From Chitinophagaceae bacterium LGM1 (GTDB lineage: Bacteria > Bacteroidota > Bacteroidia > Chitinophagales > Chitinophagaceae), in contig CP075895.1 in NCBI GenBank assembly GCA_018604165.1, positions 1,635,501 to 1,699,500 of the forward strand: a stretch of DNA of 64,000 nt. Direction: 5' to 3'. Below, piece by piece: positions 10,852-20,282 of the stretch (position 1 is the stretch's first letter; every line of letters starts with the position of its first letter). Made by a program: the position numbers and the translations under genes. The notes under the pieces are model-generated. The model made no database searches. It was not told the origin of the DNA and saw nothing but the letters and a program-made list of their open reading frames with translations.

Positions 10852-10883
10852 GGGGCGACGGCATTGGTTATGCTTTTTTTGGA

Positions 10884-10917
10884 AAAATAAAATGCCTCAT
10901 GAACGCATGAGGCATTT
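10884..10917 (-). terminator. Terminator after pdhB
   Basis: A perfect 12-bp stem (AAATGCCTCATG with CATGAGGCATTT) with a 4-nt loop. On the minus strand it is followed by a T-rich run (TTATTTTTCC), just after the pdhB stop. Confidence 0.88.
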
Positions 10918-10942
10918 ACAGAATATTATTTGTTTGTAATAA

Positions 10943-11929
10943 TTACTTAACCAAGTACATAACTTCTTTAACCAATTTTACGGTGCGCGGTACATCAGGC
11001 AGATAAGCTGCTACCAGATTAGGTGCGTAGTGCATGTTGGTATCGGCAGATGTAATGCGGCGGATAGGAGCATCCAGATAATCAAACGCTTCTTTCTGCA
11101 CACGGTAGCTGATTTCAGAAGAAACAGAAGCAAAAGGCCATTGCTCTTCTACAATCACCAAACGGTTTGTTTTCTTTACAGAGTTAACAATCGTTTCCCA
11201 ATCAAGCGGGCGGATGGTGCGAAGGTCTATAACCTCTGCACTGATGCCTTCCTTAGCCAGTTCTTCAGCAGCACCCAGTGCTACTTTCATCATTTTATTG
11301 AACGATACGATGGTAACATCATTACCCTCGCGCGCTATCCTTGCTTTGCCTATCGGTATCAGGTATTCTTCTTCAGGTACTTCACCCTCATCGCCATACA
11401 TTACTTCACTTTCCATAAACACCACCGGGTCGTTGTCGCGGATGGCAGATTTCAGCAGTCCTTTTGCATCGTATGGGTTTGAAACGGAAATGACTTTCAA
11501 ACCGGGGATGTTAGCATACCAGCTTTCAAAAGCCTGTGAGTGCTGTGCACCTAATTGACCGGCAGAACCATTAGGGCCACGGAATACGATGGGACAGCTA
11601 AACTGTCCGCCACTCATAGATACCATTTTAGCGGCATGGTTCAGTATCTGGTCGAGTGCCAACACGGCAAAGTTCCAAGTCATAAACTCAACAATAGGCC
11701 GTGTACCGTTTGACGATGCACCCACTGCTATGGCAGCAAAACCCAATTCTGCAATAGGGGTATCAATCACTCTTCTTTCGCCAAACTCATCGAGCATACC
11801 CTGGCTCACTTTATATGCACCATTGTATTGTGCAACTTCTTCGCCCATCAGAAAAATACTGTCATCACGACGCATTTCTTCCTGCATTGCTTCTCTTAAT
11901 GCCTGTCTGAATGGTATTATGCGGCTCAT
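10943..11929 (-). CDS. pdhB: Pyruvate dehydrogenase E1 component, beta subunit
   Basis: 328 residues, full length. Carries the transketolase-type pyrimidine-binding domain (FMTWNFAVLALDQILNHAAK, FRGPNGSAG, HSQAFESWYANIPGLKV) and the C-terminal domain (VIDLRTIRPLD, VEEQWPFASV). With the alpha subunit it decarboxylates pyruvate and passes the acetyl group to the lipoyl E2. The alpha subunit and E2 genes are not next to it in this window. Closely related branched-chain 2-oxoacid E1-beta is the main alternative; the PGLKVISVSNPYDAKGLL stretch favours pyruvate. Confidence 0.9.
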   Translation of the reverse strand: MSRIIPFRQALREAMQEEMRRDDSIFLMGEEVAQYNGAYKVSQGMLDEFGERRVIDTPIAELGFAAIAVGASSNGTRPIVEFMTWNFAVLALDQILNHAAKMVSMSGGQFSCPIVFRGPNGSAGQLGAQHSQAFESWYANIPGLKVISVSNPYDAKGLLKSAIRDNDPVVFMESEVMYGDEGEVPEEEYLIPIGKARIAREGNDVTIVSFNKMMKVALGAAEELAKEGISAEVIDLRTIRPLDWETIVNSVKKTNRLVIVEEQWPFASVSSEISYRVQKEAFDYLDAPIRRITSADTNMHYAPNLVAAYLPDVPRTVKLVKEVMYLVK

Positions 11930-11984
11930 ATCTGCTAATATTATTTTGTCAGTTAAATATTGGGTAAAGATAAATGATTAAGGC

Positions 11985-12506
11985 TTATTTATCAGCAGGT
12001 TTAAACGTTACTGTACTTGTGCCGTTGTTGTCAGTAAATTTCAGTTTCATGGCAGTAGTAGTAAGTTCCAGCACGTCCATTGTTATTTTAGAACCATTAC
12101 CTGCTTTTCCCTCTTCTGCCAGTTCCAGTTTACCCTCTTTGGTCAGCTTCCATTTTACGGTATCTATCTGCCCACTGAAGTTCATAACGGCCGTACCTTT
12201 TTTATCAAAATCGAAAATGGTATTTTCTACCGCGTGTTGCTGCATGGTACGGTAGTCTTTTAATTGTGCCTTGAGCGATTCGCGCGCACTGTCAACATTG
12301 CTGAAACCATACATGGCCATATTAGTAGCATCTGTATTGTTTTTACCGAATGTATCGAGAAATTGCTCCTCTGCCACGAAAGCAGCATCTTGTTCTTTAT
12401 TATCAACAGTTACTGCTTTCCATTTGCGGGCTATCATGTCTTCTTTGCTTTGGGTGCAAGAGGCTATGACAATGCTTAACGTAACAAATAATATCGCTTT
12501 TTTCAT
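11985..12506 (-). CDS. Lipoprotein, lipocalin-like fold suggested
   Basis: 173 residues. The N-terminus MKKAILFVTLSIVIASC is a lipoprotein signal with Cys17 as the lipidation site. The rest alternates helical and beta segments; the C-terminal half (DFDKKGTAVMNF, KWKLTKEGKLEL, MKLKFTDNNG) resembles the short beta-strand pattern of bacterial lipocalin-like DUFs that begin with 'I.GKWK'. Function unknown. It is followed by pdhB after 55 bp but has no evident link to it. Confidence 0.7.
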   Translation of the reverse strand: MKKAILFVTLSIVIASCTQSKEDMIARKWKAVTVDNKEQDAAFVAEEQFLDTFGKNNTDATNMAMYGFSNVDSARESLKAQLKDYRTMQQHAVENTIFDFDKKGTAVMNFSGQIDTVKWKLTKEGKLELAEEGKAGNGSKITMDVLELTTTAMKLKFTDNNGTSTVTFKPADK

Positions 12507-12517
12507 TTAAGTATATA

Positions 12518-13423
12518 TTAGGGAATGATGAGCCTGAAATAGCTTTTCCATTCCTGTGTTGTTAACAATGCTTCCAATGCGGGGAATTTTGCCTGGTCTG
12601 TAACCCTCGAATACACTTTTTTCAGAAAGGTATATCTTTCAGGGTCGTTCTTCAATGTTCTTGCCAATACCCTTGCCTGATTGGTAGTGAAGCAGTTACC
12701 CTCTGTTTTTTCCAGTAGATATTTCAGGCGGCTTTTATCGGGTTTATCGTTTGCCTTTTTCTGTATGGCTTCAAACAGTTCGTAGTCTATGGCTTTGGGG
12801 CAATCGCTATTGGGTATATTGGGGTTCTTTACTTGTTCGCCACCTGCTGCAACGGTATTGCTTTTATCGTTGTTCAGTTCAATGTCTATAAAGTCGGGGC
12901 CATTGGTAGGCTTCTTGGTTTCTTTTATAGCTATGGGTTGTTCAACAGGCACATATACCTGTTGTGGTTCTTCAACTATGGGTGTTTGTTCTACCACTTC
13001 GTTTCTTTCAGGCTGTTCGGGTGCCTGCAGGTTCATATTAGTAGGTGTCGCAGGTAGTTTATCATCCTCTAAGCTATTGCCTGCCGGTAGGTAAAACTGC
13101 TGCTGTATATCGTATAGCGAAAATGCATCGCCTTTTTGCGTAAGCAGGAAGCCCCTCGTACCGTTCTCCGGTACTTGTATAGTAAAGCTTTGAGCAGGAT
13201 AAATATTTTGTTGAAACAGTATCTGTATTTTAATAGGGCCGGGTGCTAATTGAGAGATGATGCTATAGTTTTTACCATAACGAGGCAGCATTTCATCTTC
13301 AAACTTTACATAGAAAGGGGTTTGCTTATCGCCCTGTATATATACATACGAGAAATTGTTTGCTACCACCATATTGGTAAGCAGCAACAAGATGAGCGAC
13401 ATATATAAACGTGGGTGTTTCAC
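12518..13423 (-). CDS. Exported protein with C-terminal DUF4476 domain
   Basis: 301 residues. A hydrophobic N-terminal signal (SLILLLLTNMVVANN) precedes a beta-rich region, then a proline/valine/glutamate-rich linker (about 120-200), and a C-terminal DUF4476-like helical domain (about 205-301: CPKAIDYELFEAI, LLEKTEGNCFTTNQ, TTQEWKSYF). The start is a GTG at 13423 because it supplies the basic n-region of the signal; the ATG seven codons on is possible. The upstream biotin carrier gene ends 4 bp away, suggesting co-transcription. Function unknown. Confidence 0.72.
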   Translation of the reverse strand: MKHPRLYMSLILLLLTNMVVANNFSYVYIQGDKQTPFYVKFEDEMLPRYGKNYSIISQLAPGPIKIQILFQQNIYPAQSFTIQVPENGTRGFLLTQKGDAFSLYDIQQQFYLPAGNSLEDDKLPATPTNMNLQAPEQPERNEVVEQTPIVEEPQQVYVPVEQPIAIKETKKPTNGPDFIDIELNNDKSNTVAAGGEQVKNPNIPNSDCPKAIDYELFEAIQKKANDKPDKSRLKYLLEKTEGNCFTTNQARVLARTLKNDPERYTFLKKVYSRVTDQAKFPALEALLTTQEWKSYFRLIIP

Positions 13424-13427
13424 GATA

Positions 13428-13928
13428 TTATTCCAGTTCTATTAATACAGTTCCTTTTTCTACTGCTGTACGTTCATTTATTTTAATAGCTTTAACGGTA
13501 GCCGATGCGGTGGCTTTAAGTACGTTTTCCATCTTCATGGCTTCCAGTATTATCAGCCCGTCGCCTTTGTTTATTTGCTGCCCCGGTTCTACCAATACTT
13601 TCAGTATCATGCCTGGCATGGGTGCTTTAATGGGTTCGGCTTTTTGCATGGCTTTCAAATCAAGCCCCATGCTTGTGAGCAATTGGTCTATCGGTTCTTG
13701 TATGGCAATATTATATGGCTGTCCGTCTATTTTCAGGGTTATTTCTTTTGCTTTGGTGTCTATTTTTTCAATAGTAGCCGTATAGCTTTTATTGTCAACC
13801 AAAACACTTATCAGCCCGTTGGGTTGTGTAAGCGCATCAAGGTTTACAGCCTCATCTTGCAACAGCCATTGCCCGTCTTTCTGGGCAACTTCATATTTGT
13901 TATTATTGTTAACAGTTATTTTCAGCAT
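13428..13928 (-). CDS. Biotin carboxyl carrier protein (acyl-CoA carboxylase subunit)
   Basis: 166 residues. The C-terminal domain (about 98-166) is a biotinyl domain with the motif EAMKMENVL; Lys132 is the expected biotin site. The start MLKITVNNN and the middle region (ATIEKIDTKAKEI) match the carrier subunits of Bacteroidota acetyl/propionyl-CoA carboxylases. It would shuttle CO2 between a biotin carboxylase and a carboxyltransferase, neither of which is nearby. The frame opens with a GTG at 13937; the ATG at 13928 is preferred, 10 bp after a TATTTTTG promoter element. Confidence 0.88.
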   Translation of the reverse strand: MLKITVNNNNKYEVAQKDGQWLLQDEAVNLDALTQPNGLISVLVDNKSYTATIEKIDTKAKEITLKIDGQPYNIAIQEPIDQLLTSMGLDLKAMQKAEPIKAPMPGMILKVLVEPGQQINKGDGLIILEAMKMENVLKATASATVKAIKINERTAVEKGTVLIELE

Positions 13929-13938
13929 ATAGAGCACG

Positions 13939-13946
13939 CAAAAATA
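13939..13946 (-). promoter_or_regulatory. -7 element TATTTTTG for the biotin carrier gene
   Basis: Perfect TAnnTTTG on the minus strand, 10 bp before the ATG at 13928. Confidence 0.5.
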
Positions 13947-14069
13947 GTTAATTACGCTCTGTAAACATCATTTTTGCTATATAAGTTAATGGCAATACAC
14001 AATTACAGCATTTGGGGTTATTTTTTGTTGTATTGAATGCTTTACATTTAACGCTGAATTGCTATACGA

Positions 14070-16667
14070 ATGAAATTTTATATTAATATAATTCTGCTTT
14101 CTGTTATTGTTTTTACATCATGCTCCAACAGAAAAGCAAACAGACGCAACATAACCTTAGATAACATTAGCGTTAGTGCCAATAACAACCCGCTGAATAT
14201 ATACAGAGCTACTACTACCAAAGAATGGGAAATAATACACACAAAAGCCTCACTCAGCTTTAACTGGAAAGAAAAAACAGCCAAGGGGGTAGCAACGCTT
14301 ACTCTAACGCCTTATTTCTATGCTACGGATAGCATTGCATTGGATGCCAAGACGATGGATATTGATAAGATAGATTTGGTACAGGGTGGCAAAGCATTCA
14401 AATCGAGTTATCATAAAGAAGATAAACTAGTTATAAAATTTGCAGGTAATTACGAGCATACAGATACCATCAAGTTGACCATTGCATACACGGCAAAACC
14501 CTATCAGGCAACACAAGGGGGCAGTAAAGCCATCAACGATGATAAGGGTTTGTATTTCATCAATACCGATTATGCTATAGCAGGCAAGCCCGCACAAATA
14601 TGGACACAAGGCGAAACAGAAGCCAACAGCCGATGGTTACCGACAATAGACAAACCCAACCAACGTACTACTACAGAGATAAGCCTGACCGTACCCGATA
14701 GCTTTACAACACTTAGCAATGGCTATCTGAAAAAGCAGACCAAACTGGATAATGGTATGCGTACCGATGTATGGGCAATGGATAAACCAATACAAGTATA
14801 TGCCATCATGTTTGCTATTGGCAGGTATAGTGTTGTAAAAGACGATGAAGCATTGGGCAAAGAGGTGAGCTATTATGTAGAGCCAACTTTTGCTCCTTAT
14901 GCTAAAGCCATGTTCAGAAATACGCCCGAGATGATTCGTTTTTTCTCAGACTATACCGGTGTACCGTATCCGTGGAATAAATATAGCCAAGTAGTAGTGA
15001 GGGACTATGTATCGGGTGCAATGGAGAATACCAGTGCCAGCACGTTTGGTGAGTTTATGAATCAGGATTTGAGAGAGAATAAAGATGACGATCATGAAGA
15101 TGTAGTAGCGCACGAATTGTTTCACCAATGGTTTGGCGATTATGTAACGGCAGAGTCATGGTCGCACCTCACAGTGAATGAGTCTTTTGCCACTTATGGA
15201 GAACAACTATGGCGAAGATATAAATACGGTAAAGCATCGGTAGATAAAACAATCAACGATGACTTGCAAGCGTACTTGAGTAGTAACAGCACAGAAGTAT
15301 TGGTAAGGCATCACTATCGCGATAAGGAAGATATGTTCGACAGAGTGTCTTACCAAAAGGGTAGTGTGATACTGCATTACTTGCATCAACTGGTGGGCGA
15401 TGATGCATTCAGGGCTGCTATGAAAGCATACCTAACAAAAAATGCCCTGCAATCGGCAGAAGCTACCAACTGGCGGCTGGCGGTAGAAGAGGCTACAGGA
15501 AAGGACTGGAATTGGTTTTTCAATCAGTGGTATTACAGAGAGGGGCATCCTGAACTGGAAATAAAATATGAATATAATAATGACGCCAAGCAACTGAAAC
15601 TAACCGTATTACAAAAGCAAAAACAAGGTTCTTACATCTTGCCATTGAAAACAGCATTGGTATATGGCAAAGAGAAAGAAGTAATTGACTGGTATATAGA
15701 CAGCCGCACAGAAACATTTACCTATCCTTACAAAAACGGCATAAAGCCAATAGTGGTGCCAGATGCAGGGCATTGGTTAATTGGTACTATTGCAGACCCC
15801 AAAACAAGTGCAGATTGGTTGGCAGTTTTCAATGCCAGCGCAGATGACATCATCAGCCGTAAAAATGCCATTGAGCAAATAAAAACCAAATACGAAGACA
15901 AGAATAATCAAGCCATTTTATCGGCTGCGTTGCAAGATAAGGAAGCCTATATACGTGGCTTGGCTATAAATAAAATACAGCTAATCAGTTCTACACAACT
16001 ACGTACTAAATGGAAAACGGACATCAGGTACATGGCAGAAAATGACAACGATAACAAGGTACGAGCTGCAGCCATCAAACTATTGGGTGCATGGAAAGAA
16101 AATGATGCCTTGCCGCTTATGTATAGTGCCATAGCTGATAATTCTTACCAAGTGGCAGCAGCAGGCTTAGGCAGCATAAACGGAATGCAGAAAGATACTG
16201 CCTATACAATTGCAAAACGCCTGTTAGCAACCAAGCCAAGGGGCGAATTGGATGCAGTAATATGGGAAGTAATAGGTGAGAAAGGTAATGCGGAAGACGT
16301 AAACTTGTTTGAGAATGCAGCTACACAATACTATGGAAGTAAAAAAATACGGTTTGCCAGTGCATTGTCGGTATATGCAGAACGGGTAAAGGTTGATGAT
16401 GTGCTTGACAGGAGTTTGAAAGTGTTTACTTACATCATAAAAACAGAAGTCATTAAATCGTATAGGTTGCAATGTGGTATGTACTTGTTGGAAGTAGCAG
16501 ATGCATATAAACAACAAAAAGCAGTAGCTAAAACCTATGCAGATAAAGAAGTGGCTGAGATAAAAATGAATAAGGTAAAAGCAGCGATGGATGACGTGAT
16601 AAAAGCAGAAACAGACGAGGGGAATATCAGCACGTACAAGGCGTACATGGCAAGGGTGTTTAATTAA
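14070..16667 (+). CDS. M1-family zinc aminopeptidase, lipoprotein
   Basis: 865 residues. The signal MKFYINIILLSVIVFTSC ends in a lipobox, so the enzyme is probably anchored in a membrane facing the periplasm or surface. The N-terminal beta domain is followed by the GAMEN substrate motif near residue 317 and the zinc site HELFHQWFG (His348, Glu349, His352) plus the distal Glu in NESFATYGE (about 371). The C-terminal region from about 590 is an alpha-helical repeat (HEAT-like; YIRGLAINKI, VRAAAIKLLG). Removes N-terminal residues from peptides. Its 3' end overlaps the convergent coaE by 8 bp. Confidence 0.92.
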   Translation: MKFYINIILLSVIVFTSCSNRKANRRNITLDNISVSANNNPLNIYRATTTKEWEIIHTKASLSFNWKEKTAKGVATLTLTPYFYATDSIALDAKTMDIDKIDLVQGGKAFKSSYHKEDKLVIKFAGNYEHTDTIKLTIAYTAKPYQATQGGSKAINDDKGLYFINTDYAIAGKPAQIWTQGETEANSRWLPTIDKPNQRTTTEISLTVPDSFTTLSNGYLKKQTKLDNGMRTDVWAMDKPIQVYAIMFAIGRYSVVKDDEALGKEVSYYVEPTFAPYAKAMFRNTPEMIRFFSDYTGVPYPWNKYSQVVVRDYVSGAMENTSASTFGEFMNQDLRENKDDDHEDVVAHELFHQWFGDYVTAESWSHLTVNESFATYGEQLWRRYKYGKASVDKTINDDLQAYLSSNSTEVLVRHHYRDKEDMFDRVSYQKGSVILHYLHQLVGDDAFRAAMKAYLTKNALQSAEATNWRLAVEEATGKDWNWFFNQWYYREGHPELEIKYEYNNDAKQLKLTVLQKQKQGSYILPLKTALVYGKEKEVIDWYIDSRTETFTYPYKNGIKPIVVPDAGHWLIGTIADPKTSADWLAVFNASADDIISRKNAIEQIKTKYEDKNNQAILSAALQDKEAYIRGLAINKIQLISSTQLRTKWKTDIRYMAENDNDNKVRAAAIKLLGAWKENDALPLMYSAIADNSYQVAAAGLGSINGMQKDTAYTIAKRLLATKPRGELDAVIWEVIGEKGNAEDVNLFENAATQYYGSKKIRFASALSVYAERVKVDDVLDRSLKVFTYIIKTEVIKSYRLQCGMYLLEVADAYKQQKAVAKTYADKEVAEIKMNKVKAAMDDVIKAETDEGNISTYKAYMARVFN

Positions 16668-17256
16668 CAGTAGCTTTTTTCAAAAAGATTTGGTGTAAAT
16701 CGAATACTTGCGGTATAATGGCTCTGTTGCCATCGTTTGTAATGATATAATCGCAACGCTTCATTTTTTCGTCTTCGTCCATTTGGTTGGCCATGCGCTG
16801 CAGTACTTTTTCTGCTGTCATGGCTGCATCGCGTGTTAAAACACGTTTTAGCCTTACATCTTTGGGTGCATGCACACCTATGATAACGTCAAGCTCTTTG
16901 TAGCTGCCGCTTTCAAAAAGTATAGCTGCTTCTTTTATAGTGTAGGGGCTTGTTTGTGCTGCCATCCATTTATTGCCGTATGCTATTACAGCAGGGTGAA
17001 TAATAGCGTTGAGTTGAGATAACAGAGCAGGATTTTTAAAAACTGCATCTGCAATCAGTTTTTTATCAGGTTGGTTATTGATATATACATCATTGCCTAA
17101 TAATGCTTTTACAGAAGCGATAACGGATACATCTGTAGCCATCAGGTATTTGCCTGCATCATCGGCATTAAACACAGGTATGCCGAGTGTAGTAAACACC
17201 CGGCATACGACAGATTTTCCGGAGCCGATGCCCCCTGTTACACCTACTTTCAGCAT
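16660..17256 (-). CDS. coaE: Dephospho-CoA kinase
   Basis: 198 residues, normal length. P-loop GGIGSGKS at about 8-15, the FNADD substrate segment, and the LLSQLNAIIHPAV and LFESGSYKELD stretches are typical of CoaE. Phosphorylates the 3' hydroxyl of dephospho-CoA, the last step of coenzyme A synthesis. It is the last gene of a run with yajC, the DUF1573 gene and nusB. Confidence 0.95.
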   Translation of the reverse strand: MLKVGVTGGIGSGKSVVCRVFTTLGIPVFNADDAGKYLMATDVSVIASVKALLGNDVYINNQPDKKLIADAVFKNPALLSQLNAIIHPAVIAYGNKWMAAQTSPYTIKEAAILFESGSYKELDVIIGVHAPKDVRLKRVLTRDAAMTAEKVLQRMANQMDEDEKMKRCDYIITNDGNRAIIPQVFDLHQIFLKKATVN

Positions 17257-17270
17257 AGGTAGTAGTTTTA

Positions 17271-17609
17271 TTATTTTGCTACAACAGCAGCTTCTGCTTT
17301 TTTGCGGGCAGCGTTGGTCATTTCCATAGACACCGCAGAACGGTCAACCGTCATGAATGTGCCACGGCTTACTTCTATCTGCAAAGTGCCATCATCATTT
17401 ACACGGTTTATAACAGCATGTATGCCTGCTGTAGTTACGATTTTTTCACCGGCAGCAATAGCTTCGGCAAATTTCTTTTGCTCTTTAGCACGCTTAGCTT
17501 GTGGGCGTATCATAAAGAAGTACATCACGGCTATCATACCTACCATGAATATCAGAGAGAACATGGGGCTTTGTGCCTGCAATAGAATAGTCATCAGATT
17601 TACGAACAT
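17271..17609 (-). CDS. yajC: Preprotein translocase subunit YajC
   Basis: 112 residues. A single transmembrane helix (about 15-35) is followed by FMIRPQAKRAKEQ, the YajC hallmark, and a small cytoplasmic domain (GEKIVTTAGIHAVI). YajC associates with SecDF in protein export. It lies 21 bp after the DUF1573 gene and 14 bp before coaE in one transcription unit. Confidence 0.95.
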   Translation of the reverse strand: MFVNLMTILLQAQSPMFSLIFMVGMIAVMYFFMIRPQAKRAKEQKKFAEAIAAGEKIVTTAGIHAVINRVNDDGTLQIEVSRGTFMTVDRSAVSMEMTNAARKKAEAAVVAK

Positions 17610-17630
17610 TGTATTTGTATTTATTGAGTT

Positions 17631-18137
17631 TTACCTGTTTTTTGTATCAATAGTTGTTGAAATAACGTTAGGGTCTTTCTCTCCGGGTGCTACATCTGCT
17701 TTTATATACAGCATGTGTGTACCTCTGGCAGAGTTGGTAGTTATTGTAACCGATTTTTCCTGATGGTTAGGTTTACCGGCAGAGTTGAATTTTACGGTAA
17801 TAACACCTGTTTGCCCGGGCTTAATAGGGTCGTGCGGATAGTCTGGTGCAGTACAGCCACAAGAGCCGTTAGCACTGCTTATAATCAGCGGCGATTTGCC
17901 ATTGTTCTTAAATTCAAAATCGTGCGTAGCTACTTCGCCCTCTTTCATATTGCCGAAGTTGTGCAGGGTATCGCTAAAGTCCATCGTAGGCAATTCGCTC
18001 AATGTTTTGGCATCTACACCTTCTGCACTGGCAGGGTTGTTTACCAAATCGGCAGATAATTTGCCATCTGTGTTGCCCGTATTTTCTTTACAGGCACTCA
18101 TGGTGGCTATCGCGGCAATAAACAATAGTTTCTTCAT
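17631..18137 (-). CDS. DUF1573 lipoprotein
   Basis: 168 residues. Lipoprotein signal MKKLLFIAAIATMSAC with Cys16. A DUF1573 Ig-like domain follows (about 60-150): HNFGNMKEGEVATHDFEFKN, SANGSCGCTAPDYP, GVITVKFNSAGK. The family is common next to yajC/coaE in Bacteroidota; its role is unknown, and cell-envelope location is inferred from the signal. A TTG start at 18146 is possible in frame, but the ATG at 18137 begins the signal peptide and lies just after a promoter element. Confidence 0.85.
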   Translation of the reverse strand: MKKLLFIAAIATMSACKENTGNTDGKLSADLVNNPASAEGVDAKTLSELPTMDFSDTLHNFGNMKEGEVATHDFEFKNNGKSPLIISSANGSCGCTAPDYPHDPIKPGQTGVITVKFNSAGKPNHQEKSVTITTNSARGTHMLYIKADVAPGEKDPNVISTTIDTKNR

Positions 18138-18143
18138 AATGTG

Positions 18144-18151
18144 CAAATTTA
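18144..18151 (-). promoter_or_regulatory. -7 element TAAATTTG for the DUF1573-yajC-coaE unit
   Basis: Perfect TAnnTTTG on the minus strand overlapping the last codon of nusB and 6 bp before the ATG at 18137. It could give a near-leaderless transcript independent of nusB. Confidence 0.5.
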
Positions 18152-19087
18152 TGATTTACGATTGCGTTCTTGTTTGCGTATCAGGTTTTCTTTTTCCAAA
18201 TCTTTCAGAATATTGTCGAGTACACCATTTACAAACTGTCCGCTTTGCGGGGTGCTGTATTGCTTGGCTATTTCTATATACTCGTTGATGGTTACTTTGG
18301 TAGGTATGGTAGGGAAGTAGAGTATTTCGCAAACACCCATGCGTAGCAGCAATAAGTCTATCAGTGCCACGCGTTCCGCATCCCAATTGATGAGTTTGGG
18401 TTGCACAAGGCTCATACAATATGCTTCTTTCTCCAGTACGGTATGCATCAGGTTGTGTGCATACTCTCGCTTTTCGCCGGAAATAAGGTTCAGGAAATTG
18501 ATTTTGCTATTGCTTTTGAAAAAGTTTTCCATCAGCATACCAGCCATTTCTTTATCATCTTCCCAGCCAGGCAGTTCTTCGGTAAAATGTTCCTGCAAGG
18601 TTTCGTTTTCCCAAATCAGTTTTTCCCAAGTCAGTTGCAGGATGCCTTTTTCACGGGAGGTTTCGCGTTCTTTGGCAGTGATGTATTTTTTGTATTCCGT
18701 ATGTTGTACTAATTGCTGATAGAGTTTTTTTATCCATTCAGCATCTATGTACTGCTCCAGTTTGGCTTCCTTTACCTTTTCGGCAAACGTCTGGTTGTGC
18801 ATTACATCCCACAAAAACTCGTTGCCAGCTATTTTGGTACTTACGTTCAGGTCTTCGGCTGTAGGCAGGTATTTGGATGCGCGTTGCATAGCATCTGTTT
18901 CGGCATATTGCGCCGTGCGGAAAGTGTATAGTATAGATACTACAAAGAGGTCTAAAGAGCGGTTGAGCTTATCGTTAAGTAAATTTGAGCCAATCTTTTT
19001 CTGTTGTTCCAAGTCTGCGGGCTCCATGCTTGCCAACGTATAGAGCGTTTGCATCACTTTTACCCGTATGTTTCTGCGGCTTATCAT
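18149..19087 (-). CDS. nusB: Transcription antitermination factor NusB (long Bacteroidota form)
   Basis: 312 residues, about twice the E. coli length, as is usual in Bacteroidota. Begins ISRRNIRVKVMQTLYTLASME; the conserved NusB helical core is C-terminal, with VALIDLLLLRMGVCEILYF, TKVTINEYIEIAKQYS and FVNGVLDNIL. NusB with NusE binds boxA RNA and supports rRNA transcription. The middle insertion (about 30-190) is helical and lineage-specific. The promoter is the TACCTTTG at 19114-19121. Confidence 0.92.
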   Translation of the reverse strand: MISRRNIRVKVMQTLYTLASMEPADLEQQKKIGSNLLNDKLNRSLDLFVVSILYTFRTAQYAETDAMQRASKYLPTAEDLNVSTKIAGNEFLWDVMHNQTFAEKVKEAKLEQYIDAEWIKKLYQQLVQHTEYKKYITAKERETSREKGILQLTWEKLIWENETLQEHFTEELPGWEDDKEMAGMLMENFFKSNSKINFLNLISGEKREYAHNLMHTVLEKEAYCMSLVQPKLINWDAERVALIDLLLLRMGVCEILYFPTIPTKVTINEYIEIAKQYSTPQSGQFVNGVLDNILKDLEKENLIRKQERNRKS

Positions 19088-19113
19088 ATCCTGTAAAGAA
19101 CCTGTTTGACGCG

Positions 19114-19121
19114 CAAAGGTA
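19114..19121 (-). promoter_or_regulatory. -7 element TACCTTTG for nusB
   Basis: Perfect TAnnTTTG followed by CGCG on the minus strand, 26 bp before the nusB ATG. The same octamer precedes the ferredoxin gene at 62078-62085. Confidence 0.55.
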
Positions 19122-19167
19122 AGGAATTCGGGGTTAATATAACAGTTGTATTAAGGTAATATTATAT

Positions 19168-19731
19168 TCATTTGCTCAGTGCTGCAATACAAGCCTCTCT
19201 GATATTCCATATCTCATCTAAGGTATATGGAACTTTCTCAGTTTGTAGCCATGTGTTGAGATAATTTTTATGATATGCTACTTTATAGTCTGTAATCTGT
19301 TCCCGAGAGATTTCGGTTTCGTTCAAGAGGTATGGTAGAAAATCTAGTTCTTTGGTTGTGGTGCAATCTATAATGGTATCGTTATGCTTCAGGTAGTTGT
19401 GTGCTTCTGGGATGTAATCTAGTTGATAATTTGCTAAGGTCTTTAAGACAGTAGGTGTGTTTTGACCGTTCATTCTAAATATCCCAAGCATCAGCCTGAC
19501 ATCAGGCATCCCATTTTCATCTGCTAGAGTTTTCAGCAAAGCATGTTTTGTGCTGCAAGTGCCTTTGTTTTCTTGCAACACACATAGCTTGTTTGTCTTG
19601 TCAGTATTACGCCCGTAAGGTATGTGTTTTGTATAAGAGCAAGCATCCGAAAAAGTATTGATACCCAATGAGATGAATGTATCGCTTATTGGGTTATTGC
19701 CTTTAATAGAGAAATGCAGATTGGTGTGCAT
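19168..19731 (-). CDS. Transglutaminase-like protein, function unknown
   Basis: 187 residues, no signal peptide. The central segment NKGTCSTKHALLKTLADENG with a Cys, then EAHNYLKHND and TIIDCTT, gives a Cys-His-Asp order like transglutaminase-fold cysteine enzymes. I see these motifs but cannot assign a named family. The gene is bracketed by nusB and a small lipoprotein gene on the same strand with 40-80 bp gaps. Confidence 0.6.
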   Translation of the reverse strand: MHTNLHFSIKGNNPISDTFISLGINTFSDACSYTKHIPYGRNTDKTNKLCVLQENKGTCSTKHALLKTLADENGMPDVRLMLGIFRMNGQNTPTVLKTLANYQLDYIPEAHNYLKHNDTIIDCTTTKELDFLPYLLNETEISREQITDYKVAYHKNYLNTWLQTEKVPYTLDEIWNIREACIAALSK

Positions 19732-19772
19732 TATACAACTGAATTCTTTGAATACACTAAAGGTAACGATAG

Positions 19773-20213
19773 CTAATAGAACCTCTCACCTTTAAATGCA
19801 TAAAAAACCATATCTCCCCCAAAAGTTTCATGTGCCTCTATAAATATACTATCCCTTTTAATTCTGAATTTCTTATACATTTTGGGCTCAGCATAATAAT
19901 AACTATCAATAGCATTTCTTTTAAAAGCACCGGTAAAATATTCCTTTACGTATGGGGAATCAATGCCTGTATAATTAGAAAATGAAACAGTAGAGTCATT
20001 GTAATACGTAACACTTATTCTTGCAGGAGTATATGAATCACCAGAGGTATGTCCATAAAATCGTATTGACTTTGTTATGACTGGGTTCGGAACCTTTGGT
20101 TTAACTGTATCATTTGTCGTATTAGTAACAGTCGGTTGAGCAGAGGTGTCTTTTTCAACTTTCTTACAAGAGAAAATACACACCAATAACAATAAGCATA
20201 TAGGGTACTTCAT
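19773..20213 (-). CDS. Small lipoprotein of unknown function
   Basis: 146 residues. The signal MKYPICLLLLVCIFSC ends in a lipobox with Cys16, followed by a Thr/Pro-rich linker (to about 45) and a compact beta-rich domain (RFYGHTSGDSYTPARISVTYY, KKFRIKRDSIFIEA). No family recognised. Confidence 0.65.
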   Translation of the reverse strand: MKYPICLLLLVCIFSCKKVEKDTSAQPTVTNTTNDTVKPKVPNPVITKSIRFYGHTSGDSYTPARISVTYYNDSTVSFSNYTGIDSPYVKEYFTGAFKRNAIDSYYYAEPKMYKKFRIKRDSIFIEAHETFGGDMVFYAFKGERFY

Positions 20214-20282
20214 TCCGGTTGGTTTTGGAATAATAACGGTGTCTTATGCTATTTATTGCACAAGTATGGTGCATTGAGCTAT